16,922 bases of DNA, taken from NCBI GenBank assembly GCA_003132905.1, contig PKZC01000444.1:11523-28444 (forward strand), read 5' to 3'. A program made the translations under genes and the position numbers. This DNA is from Bryobacterales bacterium. Lineage in GTDB: Bacteria; Acidobacteriota; Terriglobia; Bryobacterales; Bryobacteraceae. A model generated the notes under the pieces. The model did no database searches. It worked only from the letters and a program-made list of their open reading frames with translations, and was not told the DNA's origin. This document shows positions 10,698-16,922 of the stretch, in pieces (positions within the stretch are counted from its first letter, which is position 1; each line of letters begins with the position of its first letter).

Positions 10698-13529
10698 CTA
10701 CTTGGTCACCGTCAAATTCGCCGGCTGGCTGGCCACGCCGCCCACGCTCACCACCACGGGCTGCACGCCGGACGGCGTATTCGCTGGAACCTCGTAATTG
10801 ATTTGCGTCACTCCCACCAGGCCGCTGGGGATGCCGATAAAATCGATCGTTGCTGTCTGGCCCGCTACAGTGACGGTCACCGGAAGATTGGGCTTCGGAA
10901 GGCGCGCCAGCGGAGTATTGGAAGCGGGCGACGTGCCTGTTGCCAGGGACGGCGAAACTTGTCCGTCGCCGGTGATGAAGAACGTAGTGGTTTGCCCGGC
11001 AGCGGCGCTCGAAAAAGGAGCGGCCACGAATCCATTGGTCATGAAGATTCCCGGGGCTGCCGGGACGATCTGAATGCTGAAATTGTTCGAATTCGCGTAG
11101 GGATTGCCAACCACCAGTTCCGCCGTTCCGGGCGCAGTCTCATACGGAATTTGAAGATTCACCTGATTCGGCGAGACGTAATAAAGCGGAGTGGTCACGC
11201 CATTGACCGATGCCTCAAACCCAGCCAGATACTGGGGCAGCGGAATGACGCCGGCCGGCTGCGCGAAATTTCCCAGCGCGATGCCGTAAACGCTCAGCAG
11301 CATCCCCGAGGCGTAAGATTGAGCCCCCGATGCCGAATTACTCGCGCCGCCAATCAAGAGCTGCGTTTGCGGCCCTTCGAACGGGACGGTGAGCGTCTGG
11401 CTCCATTGCTTTCCGCTGGCATCCACGCCGCTGAATGCGAAGACCACGTTTACCGGCGTCGCCAGGCTGGTGAATCCAAGACCGGTGGAAGCAATGGCAC
11501 TGTCCGCGGGAATTTGGTTCGTACCGAAAACGGTTGCCACAGCGTCGCTTTGTCCGTTGATGGTGAATCCGGTCAGCGTGGTTGCCACTCCCGCTTCTTC
11601 TGTCAGAGTGATGGTGTATGCCCAACGAGACCCGCTGCGGGTGATCTGTTCGAACACCGGATTTTGATCGATAGACGGAACCACCGCGGATGCCGTGGGC
11701 GCATTCACATTGCTGGTCCACTGCTGGATTAGATTGGAAGCATCCGGCGAACCGAGCCCGGTAGCTTGGTCGTACCCCGGACCCGCGTTGTATCCAATGG
11801 AGCCCGTGGTGCAGTCCGGCGAAGCGGCGACGCAGGGAACGATGTTGTTGCTGACCGTAATATCGTGAAACACCGGAGCTTTCTGTGGGTTCTGAGCCAT
11901 CCGGTACAGCATCGGGTTGATATTGCCCACGCCGGCTTCTTTTTGAGCGCCGGATGACACCAGAGAATGATTGAGCAACGTGACGATGCCGGCCATGGTA
12001 GGTGCGGCTATAGAGGTGCCCCCGTAGATCTGGAACGCGCCTCCGGTGGACACATAATATCCATCGTGATCGGGCGATGAAGCGATGGAAAGATCGGGCA
12101 CATGGCGAAAGCTATCGTTGGGAACGCCGGGCCCGGTCTGCCAAACTGGCCTCGGAAAAAATATGCTGGCTCCGCCGCCGCCCGCCGCCAATCCGCCGCC
12201 CAGGTTGGTGTCGTTCCACGCCATTTCGGGGATGTAGGAGAGCGCGGAAGCTCCGTTGGCCGTGTTGACGCCCCAAAAGGTCCCGTTGCTTCCTTCGTTA
12301 AATTCAGAGCCGCCCATGGACGTCACTTCGGGCACGCTGCCCGGAGCGTCCACAGCCAATCCGTCCTCAGCGATATAGGCATTCGGGTCTTCGCAACCTG
12401 CCGCTCCATCGTCACCGGCGGCAGCCAGCCAGGTAATGCCTTCCAGGTTGGCTTGCTGGGCCAATTGCCGTTCGCTCGGCAAGCCTACTAAGTTGGCACC
12501 CTCGCAGGTTCCGTAGCTCATGCTGATTACCGGCGCATACGCCTGATCGATGGCTTCCTGTACCGATGTGAAGACGTCGCCCGAATTTACGAAAATGATG
12601 GTTGCTCCGCGCGCCACCGCGCCCGACCATTCCAGATCCAGATCGGCCTCAGGCAGATCCTCCTGGATAACGCCAGGGTCGGCTTGCCCCGGCACCAGAA
12701 TCTGCTGCAGATTGATTGTGGGCAAATTGAACTTGCTGCGGAAGGCCTGAATATCGGAGACGTTGATGTCGGTTTGTCCGACAATGACGAGCTTTTGGCC
12801 GGTGCCATCGATTCCGGCGGTATAGAGCGGGGCGACATCGTAAATGGTTGCGAAGTCGTCGGGAGCCATCTGGTGAGCGCCGCTCCCCGTGGTGTTCTGC
12901 GGCCCCGCGCCCTTTAACCGGCTGCGCGGTTGAAGCCGATAATCGTTCAGCCCCCGCATCCCAAGCACGATGTCGGACAGCGCTGCTGGTATCGAAGGGT
13001 CGTTGGAATTGGCGTAATGCAGTTTGCCATTTTCCAGATAACGGTGAATCTCAGTGTGAAACGCGCTCTCCACTTTTTGCGCCGTGCCACTGAACTGGAT
13101 CCAGGTTCGGCTGCGAGCCACGCGCTGCACTTCCAGGCCTTGCGACTTCAACCACGCGGTAATCTGATTCACGTCATTCTGGCTGACGCCGAAGCGATCC
13201 GCGTATTCCTCGGGCGTAAGCCACTTGTGATAATCCGCAGATGCCGGATTTTGTTGGGCCGTGAGTAGCTGTTGCAGAGCGGCCTGCTGGCTGGCTGAAG
13301 GCTTGAGGTAAATCGTGATAGCGGGCAGCGGAAAAGTCCCCGCCACGGGGCCTTGGTCGAATTCGCGCCGCGCCTGAGGAGGAACATGTCCGGTCAAGAC
13401 AACGGTTTGGCTGCCGACAATCGGCGCTCGCAGACGATCCGGCTGCGCTTGAAGCTTGGCCGTCCAAACGCCCGCTATAAATACAAAGAGGATGGGTACA
13501 AGAAGAGTACGTCGCAAACTAGTGCGCAT
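10698..13529 (-). CDS. secreted S53 (sedolisin/kumamolisin-type) peptidase with Solibacter-type C-terminal domain
   Basis: A 943-residue secreted protease. The signal peptide is about 1-28 (RR then a hydrophobic core, ending near KLQAQ). A pro-kumamolisin activation domain spans about 45-195. The S53 catalytic domain (about 220-605) has Glu294 and Asp298 (EADLD), oxyanion Asp373 (AAGDDG) and nucleophile Ser506 (GGTSIAAP); Asp556 and GYNAGPGYD (579-587) form the calcium site. A beta-rich region (about 610-720) and a TIGR03437-like Solibacter domain (about 725-943) follow, the latter with LPQYLAGFEASVNG and YYVSPNQVNLQIPYE stretches. S53 enzymes are acid-active endopeptidases that self-process. 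The C-terminal domain has no known activity; cell-surface or matrix attachment is a guess. ATG 13529 has no clear Shine-Dalgarno site. A minus-strand TATAAT lies about 60 bp upstream. Confidence 0.94.
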   Translation of the reverse strand: MRTSLRRTLLVPILFVFIAGVWTAKLQAQPDRLRAPIVGSQTVVLTGHVPPQARREFDQGPVAGTFPLPAITIYLKPSASQQAALQQLLTAQQNPASADYHKWLTPEEYADRFGVSQNDVNQITAWLKSQGLEVQRVARSRTWIQFSGTAQKVESAFHTEIHRYLENGKLHYANSNDPSIPAALSDIVLGMRGLNDYRLQPRSRLKGAGPQNTTGSGAHQMAPDDFATIYDVAPLYTAGIDGTGQKLVIVGQTDINVSDIQAFRSKFNLPTINLQQILVPGQADPGVIQEDLPEADLDLEWSGAVARGATIIFVNSGDVFTSVQEAIDQAYAPVISMSYGTCEGANLVGLPSERQLAQQANLEGITWLAAAGDDGAAGCEDPNAYIAEDGLAVDAPGSVPEVTSMGGSEFNEGSNGTFWGVNTANGASALSYIPEMAWNDTNLGGGLAAGGGGASIFFPRPVWQTGPGVPNDSFRHVPDLSIASSPDHDGYYVSTGGAFQIYGGTSIAAPTMAGIVTLLNHSLVSSGAQKEAGVGNINPMLYRMAQNPQKAPVFHDITVSNNIVPCVAASPDCTTGSIGYNAGPGYDQATGLGSPDASNLIQQWTSNVNAPTASAVVPSIDQNPVFEQITRSGSRWAYTITLTEEAGVATTLTGFTINGQSDAVATVFGTNQIPADSAIASTGLGFTSLATPVNVVFAFSGVDASGKQWSQTLTVPFEGPQTQLLIGGASNSASGAQSYASGMLLSVYGIALGNFAQPAGVIPLPQYLAGFEASVNGVTTPLYYVSPNQVNLQIPYETAPGTAELVVGNPYANSNNFSIQIVPAAPGIFMTNGFVAAPFSSAAAGQTTTFFITGDGQVSPSLATGTSPASNTPLARLPKPNLPVTVTVAGQTATIDFIGIPSGLVGVTQINYEVPANTPSGVQPVVVSVGGVASQPANLTVTK

Positions 13530-13585
13530 AGAGTGGATGATGCTAAGTCTTAGGATGAGCCTTTTGAAGCCCGAGTTTCAAGAGG

Positions 13586-13591
13586 ATTATA
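13586..13591 (-). promoter_or_regulatory. -10 element candidate for the S53 peptidase
   Basis: On the minus strand this is a perfect TATAAT, giving a transcript start near 13579 and a leader of about 50 bases. No good -35 is seen at 16-18 bp, so another sigma factor or an activator may be needed. Confidence 0.35.
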
Positions 13592-13643
13592 GCTACTATT
13601 TCCAGATCTGAGTTATTTCCCGATTCGATAGACTAAAACACGG

Positions 13644-14561
13644 ATGCAGCGCCTTGGTGGATTCGTCATGCTGGCAGTTGTGTGCGGGCTGCCATTGTGC
13701 GCTGCGGAGGTGCCCTCGCCTTTTGCGGGTCGATGGGATTTAACCATTGTTACATCGCCAGGTGTTACATCGTCCGGAATTTCATTTCCCTCTTGGATGG
13801 AATTTGCCGACGAACGCGCGAGACCCGCCATCCGAGTTGTCGGCCGCACCGGAAGCGTGCACCCCGTTCATAACGTGGTCGCGCGGGACGATCGTCTCAC
13901 CTTTGACGATGGGCCAGGACAGTGGCGCATCTTCGTAAAGGATCACAAACTCACCGGACAAACTCCGCAGGGCCAACTGACCGGCGTTCCCGCACCAGCA
14001 CTCAACCGCCAAGTTCCCGCCGCATGGACGAACGCCGAGCCGCTCTTTAACGGCCGCGACCTTACCGGTTGGCAGCCCGACAATCCCACCCTGAACCATT
14101 GGCGCGCTGATAAGGGCGAACTTCAAAATCTGGAAGCGGGCGCGAACATCGCCACCACGCGCAACTTCGCCGACTTCAAGCTGCACATCGAATACAACTG
14201 CCCGCCGGGCGGTAACAGCGGCGTGTATCTGCGGGGCCGTTACGAGGTGCAGGTGGAGTATGAGCCCGCGGTCAAGAACGATGTTTTCCACGCCATGGGT
14301 TCCATCTACGGCTTCATCGCACCCACCGCCGAAGTGCTTCCCCGTCCCGGCCAGTGGGAAACCTACGACGTGACGCTGGTTGGCCGTAACGTCACAGTGA
14401 TTCGCGATGGCGTCGTGATTATCGACCACGGCTCCATTCCAGGGATTACAGGCGGCGCGCGCGACAGTCATGAAGCCGAGCCCGGGCCAATCTACCTGCA
14501 AGGCGATCACACCGGCGGCTTAAAGTACCGCAATATCACTATCTCCCTGCCGCAGCGCTGA
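13644..14561 (+). CDS. secreted DUF1080 (3-keto-disaccharide hydrolase-type) protein with an extra N-terminal domain
   Basis: A 305-residue exported protein. A signal peptide (1-21) ends LPLCAA before EVPSPF; the cysteine is not in a good lipobox. Residues about 25-118 form an unassigned beta-rich segment (FAGRWDLTI, VVGRTGSVHPVHN, LTGQTPQGQ). The DUF1080 domain (about 130-302) begins EPLFNGRDLTGW (132-143) and has GGNSGVYLRGRYEVQV (189-204), RPGQWETYDV (234-243) and GPIYLQGDH (281-289), all typical of this concanavalin-like fold. Relatives hydrolyse 3-keto-glycosides outside the cytoplasm, but many members are uncharacterised, so sugar processing is inferred. ATG 13644 has only a weak ribosome site (ACGG adjacent); ATG 13668 would shorten the signal peptide. 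It is divergent from the S53 peptidase and its stop is 21 bp from the convergent IPT-like gene. Confidence 0.88.
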   Translation: MQRLGGFVMLAVVCGLPLCAAEVPSPFAGRWDLTIVTSPGVTSSGISFPSWMEFADERARPAIRVVGRTGSVHPVHNVVARDDRLTFDDGPGQWRIFVKDHKLTGQTPQGQLTGVPAPALNRQVPAAWTNAEPLFNGRDLTGWQPDNPTLNHWRADKGELQNLEAGANIATTRNFADFKLHIEYNCPPGGNSGVYLRGRYEVQVEYEPAVKNDVFHAMGSIYGFIAPTAEVLPRPGQWETYDVTLVGRNVTVIRDGVVIIDHGSIPGITGGARDSHEAEPGPIYLQGDHTGGLKYRNITISLPQR

Positions 14562-14582
14562 CGGATGTTTAGCGCGTGAGGT

Positions 14583-14912
14583 TTATTGGACCGTCAGCAC
14601 CACCGGCTGTTCAATCATCGACGACTTGTTCGCGTTCAAAAACGCGATGTGATAACGCCCCGCCTTGATCTTCGGCACCTGAAACTTGATCTTGTCTTCG
14701 GTGTGGTCCGTGACGGCGACTTTCGTGTCTTCGGTGCCGTCGGTAAGATACAGGTCGGAAACATTGGCTTTATCCGCGTTTTGGCACGTGATGCTGACCG
14801 TGTCGCCGGCCTTGGCGGTATCCGGATCTACAGCCGAACATTTCGGGAGCGCTTGAAATGCCGCTAGCGTCGCGGCCGAAATGAGCAATACAATAATGAG
14901 CCCCGTTTTCAT
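14583..14912 (-). CDS. small secreted IPT/TIG-like beta-sandwich protein
   Basis: A 109-residue protein with an N-terminal signal peptide (about 1-20, MKTGLIIVLL core) and a single immunoglobulin-like domain. The VDPDTAKAGDTVSITCQNA stretch (28-46) and the KIKAGRYHIAFLNANK and PVVLTV segments are the typical start and end of an IPT/TIG fold. Cys25 and Cys43 could form a disulfide after export. The function is unknown; such domains bind surfaces or partners rather than catalyse. The frame is open to 14933, but ATG 14912 is preferred because GGAGG (14918-14922) lies five bases upstream and the signal peptide then begins MKTG. It is divergent from the acyl-CoA dehydrogenase across 53 bp and convergent with the DUF1080 gene. 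Confidence 0.82.
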   Translation of the reverse strand: MKTGLIIVLLISAATLAAFQALPKCSAVDPDTAKAGDTVSITCQNADKANVSDLYLTDGTEDTKVAVTDHTEDKIKFQVPKIKAGRYHIAFLNANKSSMIEQPVVLTVQ

Positions 14913-14932
14913 AGGCGCCTCCAGTGGTCGCA

Positions 14933-14938
14933 ATTATA
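14933..14938 (-). promoter_or_regulatory. -10 element candidate in the IPT-like / acyl-CoA dehydrogenase intergenic region
   Basis: ATTATATA at 14933-14940 reads TATAAT on the minus strand (14938-14933) and TATATA on the plus strand (14935-14940). On the minus strand transcription would start near 14926, just before the GGAGG of the IPT-like gene. No -35 is evident for either direction. The 53-bp gap forces the two divergent promoters to overlap. Confidence 0.35.
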
Positions 14939-14965
14939 TACCCCGGCGAGTAGACTGGAGGCAGC

Positions 14966-16141
14966 ATGCCGAACGTAGCCGAAACTTCCAGCGCATCCAC
15001 GCCTCCCCTCACCGTCCTGAGTGAAGAAGAGCGGATGTTCCAGGACACCGTCCGGCGCTTCGCTCGCGAACGCATCAGCCCCTACGTGCGCGAGATGGAC
15101 GCCGCAGCCGCCTTCCGCAAAGACCTGCTGGACGAGATGTTCGAACTCGGATTGATGGGCATCGAGATCCCCGAGGAATATGGGGGTCAGGGCGGCAGTT
15201 TCTTTCAAGCCGTGCTCGCCGTGGAAGCTCTCGCGGCCGTCGATCCATCGGCAGCCGTTATCGTCGACGTGCAGAATACCATCGCCAACAACGTAATCAT
15301 TCGTTGGGGCAGCGACGATCAAAAGCGTCGATATTTGCCGAAGCTGGCTAGCGAGATGGTGGCCTCGTTCGCGCTGTCGGAAGCGGGCTCTGGTTCGGAC
15401 GCCTTCGCGTTGGCAACGCGCGCCACCAAGCGCGGCGACGAATACTTCATCACAGGCCGCAAGCTTTGGATCACCAACGCGGGCGAGGCGGGCCTTTTCC
15501 TGCTATTCGCCAACGCCAATCCCGAAGCGGGTCATCGCGGAATCACTTGCTTTTTGGTGGAACGCGATTTCCCCGGATTTCAAGTCGGAAAAAAGGAAGA
15601 CAAGCTGGGCATCCGGGCTTCCTCGACATGCGAATTGATCCTAGACGACTGCCGCGTCCCCGCCGCCAACGTGCTCGGCGAAGTGGGCAAGGGGTACAAG
15701 ATCGCCATCGAAACTCTGAACGAAGGACGCATCGCCATCGGAGCTCAGATGGCCGGCCTGGCGGAAGGCGCGCTGAATCATGCCATCGCCTACGCCAAGC
15801 AGCGCCAGCAATTCGGCAAGCCGATCGCCGAGTTTCAAGGCGTGCAGTTTGAACTCGCAGAAATGGCGACCGAAGTAGAGGCAGCGCGCCTGCTGGTTTA
15901 TAACGCCGCGCGGCTGCGCGACTCCGGACATCCCTATGTCACCGAAGCCGCGATGGCCAAATACTTTGCCTCGCAAGTGGCCGAGGACACCGCCTCGCAA
16001 GCGGTGGAAATTTTCGGCGGCGTGGGTTTCACGAAGGACTATCCTGTGGAAAAGCTGTATCGCGACGCCAAAATCGGCCGCATTTACGAAGGCACCACGA
16101 ACATTCAGAAGCTGACCATCGCTAAACAAATCCTGGCCTAG
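14966..16141 (+). CDS. acyl-CoA dehydrogenase, short/branched-chain type
   Basis: A 391-residue flavoprotein of normal family length. Landmarks in order are PEEYGGQGG (69-77), FALSEAGSGSDAF (FAD and substrate binding), KLGIRASSTCELIL, GKGYKIAIETLNEGRI, QFGKPIAEFQGVQ, and GGVGFTKDYPVEKLYRDAKI. The catalytic base is Glu375 in IYEGTTNIQ. The LGIRASSTC, AARLLVYNAARL and AKYFASQVAEDTA segments resemble animal short/branched-chain (2-methylbutyryl-CoA) dehydrogenase most closely, so isoleucine/valine-derived acyl-CoA oxidation is likely, with electrons passed to ETF; butyryl-CoA is the alternative. ATG 14966 has GGAGG (14957-14961) four bases upstream. It stops four bases before the convergent hypothetical gene. 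Confidence 0.95.
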   Translation: MPNVAETSSASTPPLTVLSEEERMFQDTVRRFARERISPYVREMDAAAAFRKDLLDEMFELGLMGIEIPEEYGGQGGSFFQAVLAVEALAAVDPSAAVIVDVQNTIANNVIIRWGSDDQKRRYLPKLASEMVASFALSEAGSGSDAFALATRATKRGDEYFITGRKLWITNAGEAGLFLLFANANPEAGHRGITCFLVERDFPGFQVGKKEDKLGIRASSTCELILDDCRVPAANVLGEVGKGYKIAIETLNEGRIAIGAQMAGLAEGALNHAIAYAKQRQQFGKPIAEFQGVQFELAEMATEVEAARLLVYNAARLRDSGHPYVTEAAMAKYFASQVAEDTASQAVEIFGGVGFTKDYPVEKLYRDAKIGRIYEGTTNIQKLTIAKQILA

Positions 16142-16145
16142 CTTT

Positions 16146-16922
16146 TTAGTGCAAAGACGTATTCTGCGGGGGCCATTCCGGCCAGCGATTCCCGGCCGTG
16201 GCCTCGATCGCTATCGGACCGGTGAGCGAAAAACCAGGCACAAAACCCGCCGGCCTCGGCCGTGCCGAAGGGGGCTGCTGATGGTCAGCCGTAGTAACGC
16301 AGCGCATTTCGTTCCACCCCACGTGAGCAGTGACGTGCTTATAGAACGTAGGCAACTCGCCATCGCCCCAGTCTTCGTGCAGGATGTTGAACTTCAGCAC
16401 GTCACCTTGAATTTCGAAATCGTCCAACGCCGCCATGGTGTAGGGGTTGTCGCAAGTCCCGCACACCATTCCGCGCAGTTTGCCACCCACGCGGCGAATA
16501 ATGAAATACTGCTTGGGCGCACCGACGCCAAAGCCCAGCCAGACGCCGACAACATCCTTCTCAGTCAGTTGCGATTTCCACGGACCCGGTTGAATGTAGC
16601 GGGGAAGCGGTGCGCCCACTCCTTGCTGGTTGATCGCCACGGCGGGAACAGGTGGGGCCTTGGGGAGCCTCGACACAATGATCGGCAATGGATCCGGTCC
16701 CCTGGGGTCCTTCATGAGGATGCGCTCGAACTTGCCCGCGCCGGCCTGTCCCGAAGTGCCCGTCACTATCAGATTCCCGTGATCGAATCTCGCTGTCGCC
16801 TGGTCCTGATAGGCAGTGCTTCCATCCGCATTCACGTGCGTTACTACGAAACGGATGCCGTCCGCCCCGAACTTGCCGTCCACAAAAGCCAGCGTCGTCG
16901 CATCCGCGCAATAAGTGCAATA
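16146..16922 (-). CDS. hypothetical protein, 5' end cut by window edge, two CxxC motifs
   Basis: The frame is open from the right edge to TAA at 16146 (258 residues visible). A GTG at 16883 could be a start, but it has no ribosome site and the upstream codons read on sensibly as CTYCADATTLAF, so the gene most likely begins outside the window. No family is recognised. Visible features are CTYC at the very start and CGTC in the GMVCGTCDNPY stretch, a basic-aromatic block around QYFIIRRVGGKLRGM, and a Pro-rich C-terminal region. The beta-rich WLGFG...KQYFIIRR...HEDWGDGELP pattern suggests a secreted beta-protein, but no signal peptide can be seen. It is convergent with the acyl-CoA dehydrogenase with a four-base gap. 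Confidence 0.65.
   Translation of the reverse strand, partial: YCTYCADATTLAFVDGKFGADGIRFVVTHVNADGSTAYQDQATARFDHGNLIVTGTSGQAGAGKFERILMKDPRGPDPLPIIVSRLPKAPPVPAVAINQQGVGAPLPRYIQPGPWKSQLTEKDVVGVWLGFGVGAPKQYFIIRRVGGKLRGMVCGTCDNPYTMAALDDFEIQGDVLKFNILHEDWGDGELPTFYKHVTAHVGWNEMRCVTTADHQQPPSARPRPAGFVPGFSLTGPIAIEATAGNRWPEWPPQNTSLH

Noticed and set aside
14913..14933. Upstream ATG for the IPT-like protein
   Set aside because: It would place the strong GGAGG inside the gene and spoil the MKTG signal peptide start.

Overview
The window is GC-rich, gene-dense bacterial chromosome with 14 protein genes (two cut by the window edges). No tRNA, rRNA, CRISPR array or insertion sequence was seen. The best lineage clue is the secreted S53 peptidase at 10698-13529. 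Its last ~215 residues match the Solibacter-type C-terminal domain (TIGR03437 family), which is typical of Acidobacteriota of the Bryobacterales/Solibacter group. A DUF1080 protein, a sigma-54-type promoter and a heptamer repeat fit that assignment but do not prove it.

Layout. (1) 1-4162 is a divergent catabolic locus. On the minus strand lie a metallo-beta-lactamase-fold lactonase, a beta-hydroxyacid dehydrogenase and a 4-carboxymuconolactone-decarboxylase-like protein (cut at the left edge). On the plus strand lie a 3-hydroxybutyrate-dehydrogenase-like SDR and an MmgE/PrpD protein. The two units start almost back to back over a 10-bp palindrome that holds TATAAT on both strands. (2) 4142-4840 is a type II toxin-antitoxin pair (ribbon-helix-helix antitoxin, VapC/PIN toxin) with a clear promoter, a predicted leaderless mRNA and a palindromic operator candidate. 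(3) 4884-7751 is one 955-residue frame joining a CLC chloride/proton antiporter, a CBS pair, an extra membrane helix and a TPR array. This is the most unusual protein here. (4) A heptamer repeat separates it from a convergent pal lipoprotein gene. (5) 8456-10612 is a NarL-type two-component system behind a well-matched sigma-54 promoter. (6) Two hairpins separate it from the convergent S53 peptidase. (7) 13644-16922 holds a secreted DUF1080 protein, a small secreted IPT/TIG-like protein, a short/branched-chain acyl-CoA dehydrogenase and a cut hypothetical protein with two CxxC motifs.

How the genes may work together. The first five genes read as one peripheral catabolic route: ring opening of a lactone, oxidation of hydroxy acids, dehydration/epimerisation/decarboxylation, and a final decarboxylation. 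The substrate cannot be read from sequence. The acyl-CoA dehydrogenase, S53 peptidase and DUF1080 protein suit a soil heterotroph that digests protein and saccharides and oxidises branched-chain amino-acid carbon. The kinase/regulator pair has no obvious local target except possibly itself.

No stretch longer than 300 bases lacks a gene. The longest gap is 8394-8562, which carries the pal ribosome site and the sigma-54 promoter. Motif positions were read by eye, and no database search was possible.
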